DNA from: Carallia brachiata
Lineage: Eukaryota > Streptophyta > Magnoliopsida > Malpighiales > Rhizophoraceae
Assembly (NCBI GenBank): GCA_021464245.1
Contig: JADCRB010000160.1
Span: 1,240,001 to 1,304,000 of the forward strand
DNA: 64,000 nt
Direction: 5' to 3'
Position 1 is the first letter of the stretch; every line of letters starts with the position of its first letter. The position numbers and the translations under genes were made by a program. Below the pieces are notes generated by a model. That model was given only the letters and a program-made list of their open reading frames with translations, ran no database searches and was not told the DNA's origin. This document shows, piece after piece, positions 12,521-26,600 of this stretch.

Positions 12521-13873
12521 CCACACTAAAATCACTTCTGATATACCTTGGAACATGCCAATATGCACCACAAATTGCTCCATCACATTCCAAGCTGTGT
12601 TGTGGTTCATTGCTATTGGTTCTAAAATGCATCATTCCTCCACAGGCATGACATATTAAACATTGGGCAACAATGATGACAATCACGCCATGCGCTCAAG
12701 CAAATGCTATATTTAGCAGGCTCACCATCTATAAAAGCCTTTAGTTGCTGCTCGCAATATTGGAAAAACTTCAGACATCTGAACTGCGCCTTTCAAATAC
12801 CCAACAAGAAAACCAGCGTCCTCTTCACGCAAAAGACAGATACTTAACTTAAAACAATCAATTAGGCAATGACAAGCGCGGAAAAGAATTCAGAGAATCA
12901 GAATGTTTCGTAGATTAGCAAAGATAATCAAAGAAAAAAAAAAGGGAGAAAAAGGACAAGAACACAGCAAGAAAAAAAGCTATCAAAAATTTATGCGGTT
13001 ACCGTCTCTCGCTGAAAGCTAACGTTTTTTTTTTTTTTTCACTCTTAAAAAAGAATCAAATAAATTTTTTTGGCTTAATTTAATTTTTCATTGACTAATT
13101 TTATTTGGAATAATACTGTATAGTTTTAAATATGTAATAATAAATAGTTAATTATATAATTTTATTTAAAAGCATTTGACAGTTTTTTTTTTATAAATTC
13201 AATTATCCAATAATTTATATTATTTTATTGTTATCTTAAAAAACTTAAGTGATATTACCAAAATTTTTTCTTTTTCTTTTTGTTGTTCCCAATACCAACG
13301 ACAAAAAAATATTTTCCAGAATTATGTTTTCTAAGAAACAAAGAATCCTAATATAATCTATCAATGGATCAAAGCAAGGCAAGGTAAATAAATTAATTAA
13401 AATCTAGTTCGTAATTTATATATTCTTATTTTAAAGTAATTCGTTTATTTTATTTTTTTAAAAAATATTTTATTAAAATAAAAGATATATACAGGGCAAG
13501 ATTTGATTTTTTTTTAAAAAATTTTTATGGACAACCTTTGTTCGTTGTTGTGTCTAGATGTTGTGGATTGGTGAACAAAGAACTTATAGTTACATGTAAC
13601 AAGGGCGAATACCTCAGTTTTACCTTAAATCCTCACTGACGATAAAATGGGATGGGTAATCTAAATGGTAAAACATGTAGCAAAGGCAAAAATACTTCCG
13701 TCTCATAGGAAAGAGACGACAGGTTGAATTTTCCAGAGAATTAATAAAACGCATTCGTTAAAGGGGTTCCTAAGAAATGGACAATGCCAACCACTAGAAT
13801 GGATTTTTTTTTTTTTTTTTTTGTCTTAGTTAAGATGGTCTTTGAGGAGCTTAATTAAGATGATGAAAATTGT

Positions 13874-14280
13874 CAGAACCAAACCGATCATTGAATTGAA
13901 AATATTAATGGGTTAAAATTCAATCGGTTGAACCGATCGAACCAGTATTTGAATCGGTATTTAATAATATATATCTGTATAAAATTAATTTAAAAAATAA
14001 TACTTATATAATGATTAAATATTAAATTTTTAGTTTTAAGGATTAAACTGATAATTTTGATAAATTTAGGACTAAATTGAAAATTTTAATTAAATTTAGA
14101 GTTCAAATTATAATTTAAATAAAATTTGTTATCAAATTATAATTTATCAATTTTTTATTTAACTTAGACCGGTTGAACCAGTTCGATTTTTTACCAATTT
14201 TAACTGGTTTTTAATCAGTTTTGACTTTGTGCAAATTTTTTTTTTGAATCGAACCAGACTCTCGGTCGGTCTGGTCCAGT
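13874..14280. mobile_element. MITE-like dispersed repeat, copy 1
   Basis: A 400-bp AT-rich unit begins GAACCAAACCGATC and ends with sequence whose reverse complement begins GGACCAGACCGACC, giving imperfect terminal inverted repeats. The core shares several phrases with 20,215-20,640 in the same orientation: TAAATTTAGGACTAAA, AAATTTTAATTAAATTT and AAATTATAATTT. There is no coding capacity. The superfamily is not determined; I could not see a clean target duplication. Confidence 0.6.
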
Positions 14281-15027
14281 TTTTACTACCATAAAGATGA
14301 TCTACAATTATGAGAAAGAGAGTTGGTAAGGAGAAGAATTGATGATCAAACTTCATGTCTTTCAATTGTAAGTCTCAACTATCAATCATCTCATTTAAAA
14401 CGAAAACGGGTCATCACTGAAATGGTTTGGTTTAAAATAAAAAATCAGTTCACGTGTTAAATCATTATTGAGCAATTTTGAGCAAGCAGTTTTATCGGAA
14501 CATCATTTTTTCATTTGTATGCAGAATAAATAGAGCACTAACATTCGACCATTGCCTCTAAAAGCAGAGACACTAATTATATGCATTGACATTTAGTGAT
14601 GCATTACCTCCCATCATATTCTATTGAAAGATTGACGATATTTAGGTATGCAATAGGCTTACTGTATTGTGATCGCGATCATTTACTGTCTTCATATATC
14701 TATATACTAATAGTGTAAAACTCTAAGTTTCTCTATAATTCACTTTTACGCATTATTATTTAAATATTATTCTCTACAAGGAATTATGCCACAATAATGT
14801 TGACATTCTTTAATGGAGAACAGCATAATTGAGTTCATAACTTAGAATCTTTAGAAAGATAGTGCATAACTTAGAATCTATCTCATATTATCTTTAATGA
14901 CTTCATGTTAATGTTTTTTAACAAATATTTGGGGTATAGGTGCTTGCTACCTTAGGCATATTGAATGCTATGAAAATCATATAGCCCAGTTTCAAAGAGC
15001 AATCTCGGGGCATTAAAAAAAACAAAG

Positions 15028-15204
15028 AATAATGATATATATTATAAAAATTATATTATAAAATATATCAAAATTTATGATTATAGAAGAATTATCAATT
15101 TTTTTCTATGGTTTAATGGTATTTAAAAAGTTGATAATTTTTTTCATAATTATAAATTTTAAAATATTTAATAGCACAATTTTCGTGATATATATATCAT
15201 TATT
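15028..15204. mobile_element. MITE with long imperfect terminal inverted repeats
   Basis: The first and last 55-60 bases are inverted copies of each other. The unit starts AATAATGATATATA, and the reverse complement of its end also starts AATAATGATATATA; both arms run on through an ATTTTAAAATTTAT-like stretch. The whole unit is 177 bp without coding capacity. Similar A/T-rich fragments continue to about 15,440 and may be a second, decayed copy. Confidence 0.6.
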
Positions 15205-17190
15205 AAAAAAATAAAAGGTATAATTTTAAGGTATGTGTAAGAATTAGAAACAAAAAAAAAATTATCATATTTACAATAAAATAAGATTAATAATTTTTTT
15301 GTGTCGATTTTTAGTGCATTGAATAAAATAAAATTAATAATTTTTATAACAAGATTAATAATATTTAAAAAAATAAAATTTTTAATTTTTATTATAAAAA
15401 TTATAAATTTTATTATAAATATTATTATTCTTATCACTATTCAAAATATCAATGAAGACAAAAAAAAAAAAAAAAAAAAAGAGACATTTATTGATACTTT
15501 CGTATAGGGAGAGGCTCCTACCTAATGAAGAGACACCACTTACATCTCAAAAAGACCTACTTGCTTGTAGGGTTTAAGAGTTAAAGTCTAAAAACTGAAA
15601 CTCTAATGCACGACAAGGAAGAAGAAGAAGTAGAAGAATGCTCCTTTTGCCAACTACTTTTACATTATCATCCATAAAATATCGTTGTTCAAGCTACACT
15701 CTTATATAGTAGTGGGTATATAAACCTAACAAGAAAATCTAACTCCATTAATGAACATCAAGAAAACACTTGGGGTTCAGTCAGTCAGTTATAAGAAGCC
15801 AAGCTCAGTTGTAAAACAACTTAGCCAACGAAAGTGAAGATACAGGTTAAGGTATGAGTATATATATATAGATATATATATATATATAAATAGCAGATGG
15901 TTCAAGGCCAACTTGCAAAACAAAGGTATGTATAGGAGGAGTGCCCTCCAAAGATGAATGGACTGATGAGACTTCAGAATACATAAAAGTAAGACAACAA
16001 ACACAAAATTGGGCAGTTTCAGTGCAGAGAATCCAAGCATGTTTTTACTTCATCTCAGCTGACCAATCACCTAATCTCTTTCAATTCACAGAGAGAGAGA
16101 GAGAGAGAGCATGCAAAGGCTTTGTATGGAAAGAAAGCGTTATGGTTTGCCTCGAAAAGGAGCTACTTCAGACCAGTGCACGTGTAAACCAGTACCCAAC
16201 ATATCAATATAAATCTGAGGAAAAAAACTTTTGGCTTCGTAACATAAAAACTTAAGGAAAAAATTTTTTTGTCTTCAGTACGAATAAAATGATATCTACT
16301 GTTAAATAGTTAAATTCATGAAAATAAAAAATAAATAAATTAAAAATATAAATAAATTTAAAGATGACATTACCAACAAACTACTTAAATGTATGTATTC
16401 TTACTCTAAATCTAAAACCCTTTAAAAAGAAAGACATTTAGAAGAAGACATAGAAGCTGTTAAGCCCACACCTCTTTGCTCCTTCAAAGTAGTTTTAACG
16501 CCTTTTTTGCCTCCCCTTTGAAACCGTAACTTATCTACCTTCTTAGCCAGCTTTTCTATTTTGAACTTTGTTTGACCTCATCAGTTTCTCAAATCTCAAC
16601 ATAACATATAACACTCAATTTCGTCCCTTTTGCTGGCTGGGATTCACATTTCACATGTATCAACGGCGGGCAAAGGAGAAGTAAAAATGGGTATATCATG
16701 GAGACAGACAAATATAGGAACTATGTTTTTCAGAAAGATGGCCGTGAGCTACAAGCTCACAGCAGTGACGATGTACCAGTAAAAGAGAAGTAAAAAATTT
16801 AAACTTTTGACCTGTTGTTTTATTTCAAATTAGTTGATTTAGATCTAAAATGTCTATAAAAAAAAATTCAGAAAGGTGATTTAATTGTGGGGGAAGGATG
16901 CACATTGTCACATGAAATCAAACTCACCAGGATTATCGACCCCATAAATTTACAGCAACTTTGAATCAACAATCAGTTTGTATTAAACTAACCATCAAAT
17001 GCAAAACAATAACGCCAAAAAAGAAAAAGAGAAGAAATTAAGAAACAAAAGGCTGAAAATGATCAACAAAGCCCCAAATTATCCAAGCTACAAAGTCTGG
17101 GATCACACCTCTTGCTTACAGGCTGAAGGTGATGGGAAACTGAAGTAAAATTTGACATGAACTTGCTTCGAACCAAACCTTTGATTTGTG

Positions 17191-17301
17191 TTAGTAGGGA
17201 GGGCGGCCGGAAGCCCAATAAGCGTCAGTTGGTAACTGAATGGAATTCAGTAGATTAGGAGGCAATCCATGGAACAGCTGCGCGTTAGGCTCTGTCAACA
17301 C

Positions 17302-17334
<33 letters not shown>

Positions 17335-18125
17335 CGGCTGCTGCTGCCCCACTGCTCCTGGTGATCCGATTGCACCGCCTTGCATAGCTAGCTGTTGATC
17401 GTCCTCTTCCAAAGGGAGCCTTTCATAAGCAGCATTACTGAACGAAGCTGCCATAATCACCACCGGACCGGAGGCAGTAAGTGTTCCAACAAACACTTCC
17501 ACCCACCACTTGGCCTTGTCCGCCAGCCAAGTATATAGTCAATCCGGTGGCTGCCGGCGGCGCTGGTGGTGGTAGAAAGGAGCCAGCTAGTGACAATATC
17601 TCAAATCGACCATGTAAAGTCACGATTGCACCTGGCGAGGCTGGTTGCCTGAGAGTCACGTTTGTTACAGTTCCATTTCCAGTCATAATGGAAACCCCTC
17701 TTTGTCTCCTCCTTGCAAATGTTGCAACACTCTCCACAATATCACATCCATCGGCAACCTCCATCAAGTGGGTGCGCAGCGCATTGGCGCTATCGCGGGT
17801 GATGATGATGGTGGCTTAGGCTTGTTCTTCGATCCGGCCGGCCTGCCTCGGGCCCTTCTCGTGAGCTCTCCACCTCCTGAACCCGGAGAAACCAGCTCTT
17901 TCCCTTCAATATTGCTGCTGCTGCCGATGTTCTGTTGTTAATCTCCTCGCGCTCTCTCGTTTCGGGGCCTTGTTTAGGCCACTGCTGCTGCCACTTTGCT
18001 CATCTTCTGAGTTTTGCTGTTGTTGCTGGTGTGTGGTGAAATTGATGCTGCTGGTGATGTAGCTGGAAATCTCTGGTATGGAAAGGAGGTGGCAAGGAAT
18101 GCCCATGAGCCGTTACTGGATCCAT
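17191..18125 (-). CDS. AHL: AT-hook motif nuclear-localized protein (AHL23/24 type), with several single-base frameshifts
   Basis: AHL proteins bind AT-rich DNA through an AT-hook and assemble through a PPC (DUF296) domain; they repress growth and flowering genes. The start at 18,125 gives [20 protein letters not shown], the N-terminus typical of AHL23/24-type proteins. A His/Gln-rich region follows, then [17 protein letters not shown]. The AT-hook comes next: [16 protein letters not shown]. The PPC domain runs from about [11 protein letters not shown] through [19 protein letters not shown] to [19 protein letters not shown] poly-Gln tract precedes the end, YWASGRPPY. The gene is intronless, like many clade-A AHLs. 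The frame changes about five times by one base: near 18,005, 17,950, 17,895, 17,810 and 17,490. The last is one extra T. There are no nonsense substitutions within the correct frames, so these look like consensus errors. A CT microsatellite lies in the leader at 18,139-18,161. Confidence 0.9.
17302..17348 (-). repeat. Poly-Gln coding CAG/CAA tract
   Basis: A run of glutamine codons (mostly CAG and CAA on the minus strand) encodes about eleven Gln residues in the C-terminal tail of the AHL protein. Such tracts vary in length between alleles. Confidence 0.8.
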
Positions 18126-18138
18126 ATGCTTTTAATTT

Positions 18139-18161
18139 CTTCTCTCTCTCTCTCTCTCTCT
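18139..18161. repeat. (TC)n microsatellite in the AHL leader
   Basis: A TC run of about 23 bases lies just upstream of the AHL start codon (GA on the coding strand). GA-rich leaders are common in plant transcription-factor genes and may bind GAGA-type factors. A second CT run lies at about 18,841-18,860. Confidence 0.85.
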
Positions 18162-19366
18162 TTTTTCCTCCTTTTTGTTAAGTATTTCCTTGCTTTTATT
18201 ACAACCTAAAATTCACTCTGAACATAAACATAGAAAAAGGACAAAGAGACACAAAGACATGGAAGCTTGGAAGGTAAAAGGAGTAGTAATTATTAAGGTT
18301 TGCAGTGATTCAAAAAAAAAAGAAAGTAGTGGGAGCAGAAAGGAAAAAAAAAAAAACGAATACAAGAAGAAGAAGAGGAGACTTATAAGGGTTTACTTTT
18401 TTCTTTTTTCCTTTCTTGCTTTTCTTGCTTCTTTTCCCAGCGGGTTGAAGAAACAAAGAAGGATAATTTTGGTGTCAACCCACCAAATTAGCTGAATTCA
18501 CCATTTTTTTCTTCTTATTCTTTCAGCAAAACCCTGCAAGTGTAGACTGTAAGATGGGTATTATAGCTTTCTCTCTCTTTGCTTTTGTTGGTGAGAGTTT
18601 TGGGAGAGAAAGAAGAGGATGAGAGAGGAGATATGCGTTTGGAGTGGTTTTTCACTTAAATTTCTTTAGCTTTTGATGTGGGTTAGGGTTAGATTTCACT
18701 ATTTCAGACAAAAAAAAAAAAAGAAAAAAAATAATTAGATCGTAGATGGTTTGGTTTAGTCAGACTCCGTGGTTTTGGGCGGTGGATGGGTCCCAACCTT
18801 TTTCTCTCTTCCTCCCCTGTCCCCCTCCAGCACTCCACGTTCTCTCTCTCTCTCTCTCTCAGTTAAAATGATCAACACCTAGACAGGTTTATATTATTAT
18901 AGTAATAATAAGGTTTTCTAACTGCATCTAGTGTTCAAAAATAAATAAATAACTCCATCTAGCCAGTGGTCCTTCCTTATCTCCAAAGTTCATCCTCTTC
19001 TTAGCTCATCTACCTTTCCTCTTCATGGTTATTAATTTCAGATTTTAAGGATGCTATCAATCAATTTCACCGGAAATTGATACCCTTTTGAAACACCCAC
19101 AAGTGTTTGTTGTTAATTCAGGCGCTTTCAAGTGATTTTTTTGCCCTCTTGGATACCCATTAAACACGGTGCATACCATAGATAAAAAATAAAAAAAAAA
19201 CATTTAGTAGTCTCACCTCTATAATTTTAAATTAATTATAAAATGATATAAATCGTTGATTGATTAAATTTATTAAAAAATAAAAACAAATACACTATAT
19301 CGTTGGATGAAAGCGTAACTACTTGTTATTCATATAAAAATTACTTGTTGCTATCTAATGTTACTC

Positions 19367-19391
19367 ATATATATATATATATACACACACC
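19367..19391. repeat. (AT)n(AC)n compound microsatellite
   Basis: An AT dinucleotide run passes directly into an AC run. No gene is associated with it. Confidence 0.85.
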
Positions 19392-20214
19392 ATAATAAAA
19401 CCAAGCTTTGTTGTTCCAGATATTCCAATTTAAACTTAGTTTGATTTGGAATTCGAAGTTTAATCTTTAATATTAAAATCCTAGTTTTGAGAATCAATAT
19501 GCATACCTTCGTCGTATTTTCTCTCGGATTCCATGTACATAGACTTAGTTGAAATCTCACTTTTCACTATTACGGTGTCTACTTGCATTATTCGAAATAG
19601 TTTGAGAGTTGTCCAATGTGTTTGTGCTATTGTCAGTCCATTGCAGGATTGAGCTTTAAGCCAATGACGAAAATTAAAGAAATGTGATTGAAATTGTTCC
19701 AAAAAGAAGATAAACTAGCGACTAAGAAGTCCAAGGTTCAAATTGGACTGGGTAACAGAAAAAAAAAAAAAAAAGAGTGACCAATCTACTTCTAAAACTC
19801 ATCCAACGGGGTCATCAAGTGTTCATATTTCCTTTTCTTTTAAATCCCTGGCTAAAAAGTTTAAAATGAAATCAATTGGGTAAATTTTCTTAATATTCTA
19901 GGGAATCATGATGGAAAGTTAGGTAAATCATAAGTGAGAGGAAGTACAAACTGAGTACTACTTGAACTCAAAAGGTCAACACAATCTGCAGCTACTCGAT
20001 TCACAAAAGAATTGGTCGAGGAACGACAGCCGGCGCATTTAAATTGGGCAACAGAAAACAAGAGGCAAAGAGGTTGCTTCAATTTTCCATGACCCACCAC
20101 CATGCACAACTGGCATCAGAAAAATCCCATACCATTTTCCCCAGAGTTAACGTTATTCACGAGGAAAATGATAGAGCGTGACTTCATTCTTGCCAAAGGA
20201 TAACGTGCTTTCAA

Positions 20215-20640
20215 AATTGAACTCGTCATTCAATTAAAAAATTAATAATTTAAAATTTTATTATTTTAATTAATTGAACATGTCTTTACACCGATATTAA
20301 ATAATAAATATATATTTATAAAATTAAATAAATAATTAAAAAATAATATTTATAAATAGTAATTGAATATTAATTTTTTAATTTTAAAAACTGAATTGAA
20401 AGTTTTAATAAATTTAGGACTAAAATTAAAATTTTAATTAAATTTGAGATTTAAATTATAATTTGAATAAAATTTAAAATTAAATTATAATTGTTAATAT
20501 TTATTCGATCAGTTTGATCGATCTGATTTTTATTAGTTTTTGACCAATTTTGATCTATCCGAAAATTGACTATAACTTTGCTATGAATCAAACCGAAAAT
20601 CTAACCGGTAACTGGTTAGTGGTTAAACTCGACTGATCTT
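20215..20640. mobile_element. MITE-like dispersed repeat, copy 2
   Basis: This is the second, more diverged copy of the unit at 13,874-14,280, in the same orientation. The shared core includes TAAATTTAGGACTAAA and AAATTTTAATTAAATTT. Its right end (AACCGGTAACTGGTTA) keeps the CCGGTT-type terminal motif. It is non-coding. Confidence 0.55.
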
Positions 20641-23600
20641 GATTCAAGAACCATGGACTACATTATTTTGGAGCTCCTCTAAATGAAGGGGCCGGCCCTC
20701 CTCAAAAATAAGGAGCCGTGGTGCCGCTCCGACGAGAAAGGCGTGGCTGAGCCCTATACATGATGGTCCATGCTTTGCAATCGGAACACGTGTCAATTCC
20801 CCCGCTACTCCTGGGTCTGTTTTGTACATCTTGACCCTAGAGTTGTGACTTGTGAGCGGATACTTAAAGATGTTTGAAGATTTTTTGTGTCACTTGTCAT
20901 ATTAACATCCATTTATAAGAAAATATGTACATATTTTTTTTACTTTGTGATTGAAGATAAAAAAGGGAAAAACAAGTCACTCCGGAGGACAATATAATCA
21001 GAGAATTGGAACATATGCAAAATCGATGCTTGGGCAACACATGCACTCGTTCGCAAGGAGGAAGGAACCACTCAACCTAATTGGAAAGTTTATGCATGAC
21101 GATCGGTCCTTAATGGTTAGTGCCAAGTGTAAACAGAGAGACAAACAGACATCACAACAAATACAAAAATATTATAAATACGAAAAAGTTGCATGGCCAT
21201 ACAATTCGGTGGCCAGATATTGTCCAAATTCACATTTTATGTAACAAGCAGCATATTTTATGTAACGATACTAATAAAAGGTAATTTAAAAAAATATTAT
21301 TATTTTTTTTATTTTATATTTTTTAACTACAGTTATACAAAATATGTATCTTACTGTACAAGCTGAATGTCCTCTACATACAATTTGGCTATCAATGTGT
21401 AATCGTGTAATGTTTCCTAACAAATATTATGATAAATTCATAAATGCTGCAAATATAGGTCTATAAATATACAATTATAACTATTAATTATAGTTTTTAT
21501 GCCTTTTTATACATATAATCAAATTATAAATAAATAAAGGGAACCCACTTTTAAATCATATCAATTTTTCATGTTTCCGTAAGGAGATTGAAAGAAAGGA
21601 AAAAAGTTAATGGCTGAAAGAAAAGTTACCGAGAATTTTCGAAACTCAATAAGATAAAAATTATTTGTAATTATATAAATTTGTTATATAACGAATAAAT
21701 AATTATTATTTTGTTTTAATTGCACTCATAATAATTACAGCTATACAATAAATTAAATAAATTATATTATAAAAAAAATTTTGATAGTTTTTTTTTTTTT
21801 TTTTTTGCCTACGCAATGCAACCTTTGAAAGAAATAAATGATTTTAAGTGGGGAAAGAACAAAGAGTACAGGCTGGAAGTACGTGGTGGGTGGAGGTGGT
21901 GAGGGCCCGAGGGGAATGCATGGTTTGGCCTTGACCATTTAATGTGGAGTGGGTAGGATCACAAGTACTTAAAAAGACTTGGAGTTAGGAAGGGGATTTC
22001 CTTCGTACGTATAGGGGAATGGGAGAAAGAGAAAAAGAAAAGGACGCGTGGTTGCCGCTGTCACCTTCCTCAATGCACGAGCGCCCCAGAACTCGCTTGG
22101 CCACCATCCACTGTAACTTTGAATATGATGTGTATATATGTACATAAACATATACAAAAATATTAACTAATAATATTTAGTCAATAATAAAATAACATTA
22201 AATAATAAATATTATTAAATAATTAAAATTTTAAAAAAAAAAGATGTTAGATATTATTTAATAAATTATATAATTATTTTATTATTACATAAAAATAAAT
22301 TACTGATCTGTCTCTCGCATTCTACGCAAACCCATATGGGGCATATGGCATATATATGTATGTTAATGTATCAAAAGATGCTCTTTGTCGGCTTCCCTCT
22401 CCTCCCAAAGTCTTTAACTCACGGTTGTGCTTGTTGTGGCCCCGTGGCCCGCTGTTTTGTTTTTGCCTCTAGCTCCTCGTTGACTATCTGCTTTTTTTTT
22501 GACTTCCTCTTTCTCTCCTCTCGTTTCATAAACACAATGCTAATAGATTTTTTTAAAACATTAAAATAATTAATAATTAATCCGTTGGTGGAAATGAGAA
22601 TTGAAAGTTTATAAACAACATAAATAGATCCAAAAATACTTAATGCAGGTATATCAAGAAAGTAAGAGTTTAAACGTCCAACCTTTTTTAGAAACTGTAG
22701 ACTTTGTAGCAATTGAGCTAACTCAGCTCGGTATAATGCCAATGGTTTGATGCATGTAGTTTGTCCATTATATATAATAGACATTTATAATAATGCATTT
22801 TCGTTTGTAGCAACCAGAATTTGAAATATTAAATCTAAAATTAAGAATTTAGTCAACTCTGTTATTTGATTATTAATGGCGTAGTTTTCTTTGTCTAGCT
22901 TGGAAATTAGAATACGAATTATAAAACCGTGGGCATTTGATTATATAATTATGGAGAAGCACCATGAAACTTTGGTAACTAAATGGGTTGCCACCAATGC
23001 TCATCATTGTTTTATGGTACTAATCTTTTGGAAAGTTTTGTACGATTTGCATGCTTCATACATCAAACACCTTAGTCAACAAACATTTCGAGGACAGCTT
23101 TTGATGACTTCTAATAGAAATCGACCAACATACCCCATTTGGTTATTAATGACAGCGACTTATGGCCGTTAGTTTTAAGGGAATTTAGTTTAGCTTCTGA
23201 GGAAACACTGTTGTTGTAAACCATCCTATTAATGAAATCTAATCTATTATAAAAGTAAGGTCAAAGCATCAAGCATTTTACCTTTTAAGGTTGCTCTTAC
23301 AAGTTTACCTGTTTTTTTCATATAGGAAGTGAAAAGAGTCAAAGGACGTTTCAACCGTTTACTATGTTGGCTGTCCATTAAAAGTACTCCATTCCAACGA
23401 GCTTCATGTAACGTTGTCAACTTAATGAATTACAGCATCGATCCACATTGTTAAATTAATGACTATTAGATGCACATTTTCCGATCCTTATTATTAAGTG
23501 TAATTATGCAACGAATGATCAACAATGTGTAAATAATAGTCATCATGTTGCAAAGTTTAGATAAACATACATCTAATACATGTCAAATTGATCACCTCCA

Positions 23601-26600
23601 CGTAACTTTATTTTTATTGAATTCCAATATATTTTATCAAACTAATCAATCTATCTTATTGAACAAAGTTTGGTTTTTAATGTTAGATATAATTAAGTAA
23701 ATAATTTCTTGGGATCGTTCTAGTTATAAAATAACTTGTATGTTATACGAAAAAAAATATAATAACTTCGTACGTATGTCTCTCATGTAATGTTAAAAAA
23801 ATAAATTATCTTTCTTTTTTATAAATTGGAAAAAGGGAACAAATCATAACAAAGTTTGATTTGCAACTCTAGCTCGAAGACATAGACTATATAGTTGTCT
23901 GATTGCAAGGTAGGATTTGGATGCAATGCCGAAATTAAGGAAAATGGGCCAAAAATCGAATGGATAATAACGACGATTCCAAAACTTTCTGCCATATAAC
24001 CCCTAACATGTAAAAATTTAATGATGGGAAATGTAACTTGACGATAATTAATCACCTAAAGTATTAGTTTGGTTAGCAATTTAGTAGTATTCCTTCCTCC
24101 TTGGTACGAGTTCTAGTTCCCGTACCACTACTTTCACTTCCAATGGGAGGGTTTCTTTGAGGCCCTATCAGATACTCTATGTAAATATTATAAGTTTAAA
24201 ACTCGTTAACACGGTAATTGGGTATAGGAGAAGCCCAATTAATGCTAACAATGCTCAGATGATGAGTCAACCCTAGAAAGGTAGTTAACTAATGATGTTA
24301 ACTGATCGAAACTCAGCATAATCTCATAGGTGCAATAAACGACATACTCCCGGTACATCTTTCTATTTTCGATCCAAAGAAGAAATTGACGATAGATATT
24401 TATCATAAAAAACCGTTCACAAGTGATACAAAGCTTTCCCTATCATAATTTTTATTTTCTTCAGGATTTATAGATTTGCTTACTAAGTTGACTTCCTCAT
24501 ACTCATGTGATGATAAAGAATATCCTTGATACAAAAGAGCTTGAACTATACAAGTAAGGCAGGGCTAGGAATTAAAGGATAATAATCATGGGATTTGATT
24601 TTCTTTCCAAGTGGATGGCGAGAAGAAAAGAAGACGACGACGACTTCAATGTTTTTGGAGATCTGTAGTTAGGAAGAATCTAGAATAATTAGACATCAAA
24701 CTTAATTCATGGTATAAGAGACTGACAAGAAAAGATTTTCGTAAAACCCCTGATTAAATTTGGGATAATGGTTTTATTGTTGTTTTGCCTTTTATGTTGT
24801 AATTTATTTTACAAATAGGGTCCTTTGGGGAGTCACTTAAATGTTGATTACAGGGAGAATTAGGACTATATCCATTCATATCCGAACCTTAACTTTAGCT
24901 ATCAAGCTGATGTTATCTTTCCAACTGTTTCCACGAATCAATCTCGCATTAATCCAATGGAAAAAAAACCCATTTTTTTGCTTACATACGTGATTACGTA
25001 TGTGGAAATTAAGATGCATTGGAAGGCACATATGAGAGTAATATCCCCAAATTAATTGTGCACGATGTTATTGCTGCTGTCCTTTTCCGGCTGGTCCGGC
25101 CATTCTTTCTTGGAAACAAACAAACTCATAGCAAACTGTAATCGAATGGACCTACAATATTGGACAACAAACAAGTTCTTCGATAATGATAAAATTTTGA
25201 ACGCATCTAAACTCTTATGTCATTAATTACTCAAGCTAGCTCTGTGACCATCACTAGGAAGATAAAAGTCTCTCGTGGTGTAGAGGTTATGCATTCAAAT
25301 TTTGCTTTTATCAGAAAATTCTATATAAAAAATATGGAAATATAAAAATTACGTAACATACATAAAAATACTCATAAAGTTGATATACAAGATTTGAACT
25401 ATTAAATCGAAAAAATATATATTGAATTTAAAAAAAAAATAGATAAATTATTTGATTAACTACAAAACTTTTATGTGCCACAAAATGTGTGGCTACATTG
25501 TCTTTCCAAAAAAAATATAAGGTGGATTCAGCCATTCGGTTGGATATATAGCTCTTGAGGTCATGGGGCTTGCTCCCGAATTGACTTTATTTGTGGGCTA
25601 AATTTAGTGAATTGATTCCTCTATAATTCCTTAATCCCAGCATAAATGGCTCGCATTCAATCAAGCCAAGAGGTAAATTAGTTGAAATATGCGTAAACAA
25701 GCCCGAACACCACAGGCAGTGAAATCAAAAAATAATTATAATTATAATTATTTCTTATGCCACTAAGTACATTTGTGCTTGAAATCTTCAAAGACTAGCG
25801 AATGAAAAAAAATGAGCGAACAATATTCCAATATCAAAGGCTCAGACATATTTTCAAGATATTTTTTCAAGTATACTCGAAGTCAGACAAAAAAATATTT
25901 TTTTGTGTGTAACTATATGGGTAAATCATATAAATATATTTGATGTCCAACAAGTTATGTCATATAAAAGTTATGTGCCTGAGACCTTCAACCCTGGAGA
26001 CGACTTCTGCACTAATTAAATTCTTTATATTTTTAACAAGAATTAAGAAATGAGAATGGTGGAGTTATAAGCAATCAGATCGATGAAGAACGTGTTAATT
26101 ATGCGAAGCAATATTTGCCTGGTCTTTATGGACAAGATGTACAAATGCTACAAAGGGAATCAGCGGGTATAGTATAGTAGTCAATAAATTTAAAACTTGA
26201 GATAAAATCTAAATCCAAACTCTAAACTTTATTAATAATTAAATCTTCCTTTCCGACTCCTAGGCACCGGAAAGATGAAAAGAAATGGCCACAGGGCTTT
26301 GTGGTGCAAATTTACTCTTTCAATATTGAATTAATTCCAGATTTATCAAAATAATATGTTTACAAGTTTACATCAAGGAGCTAATAACGGTGACAATTTT
26401 TATATACAACACAATTTGTTTGTTATGCATACCGATCGCACTGACCTTTACAGTAGAAGACAAGAATTGTGTTCGGAATGTAAATCCTCAAGGTCCGAAA
26501 TAATAACATCGATCAAATATTTTGAACCATTTTTTGGAGTTAATTAGTGACTAATTGAAAATTCTTTCTTAGAACAAACCGTTAAACAATTGATTGAATT

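Larger units (their letters stand above)
12700..17180. other. Intergenic AT-rich DNA with small repeats
   Basis: Apart from the inverted-repeat elements listed separately, this stretch holds AT-rich sequence, T runs at 13,025 and 13,807, an A run at 15,461-15,480, a short TA repeat near 15,860 and a GA repeat near 16,090. The open frames are low-complexity (Ile/Lys/Phe-rich) or have no homology I can name. Confidence 0.5.

Noticed and set aside
15168..15507. Ile/Lys/Asn-rich frames on both strands
   Set aside because: They come from extreme AT richness around MITE-like repeats.
25260..25320. A tRNA-like phrase (GTGGTGTAGAGGTTATGC followed by TTCAAATTTTGC)
   Set aside because: It resembles a tRNA-derived SINE head, but no cloverleaf can be drawn and the T-arm consensus is wrong.
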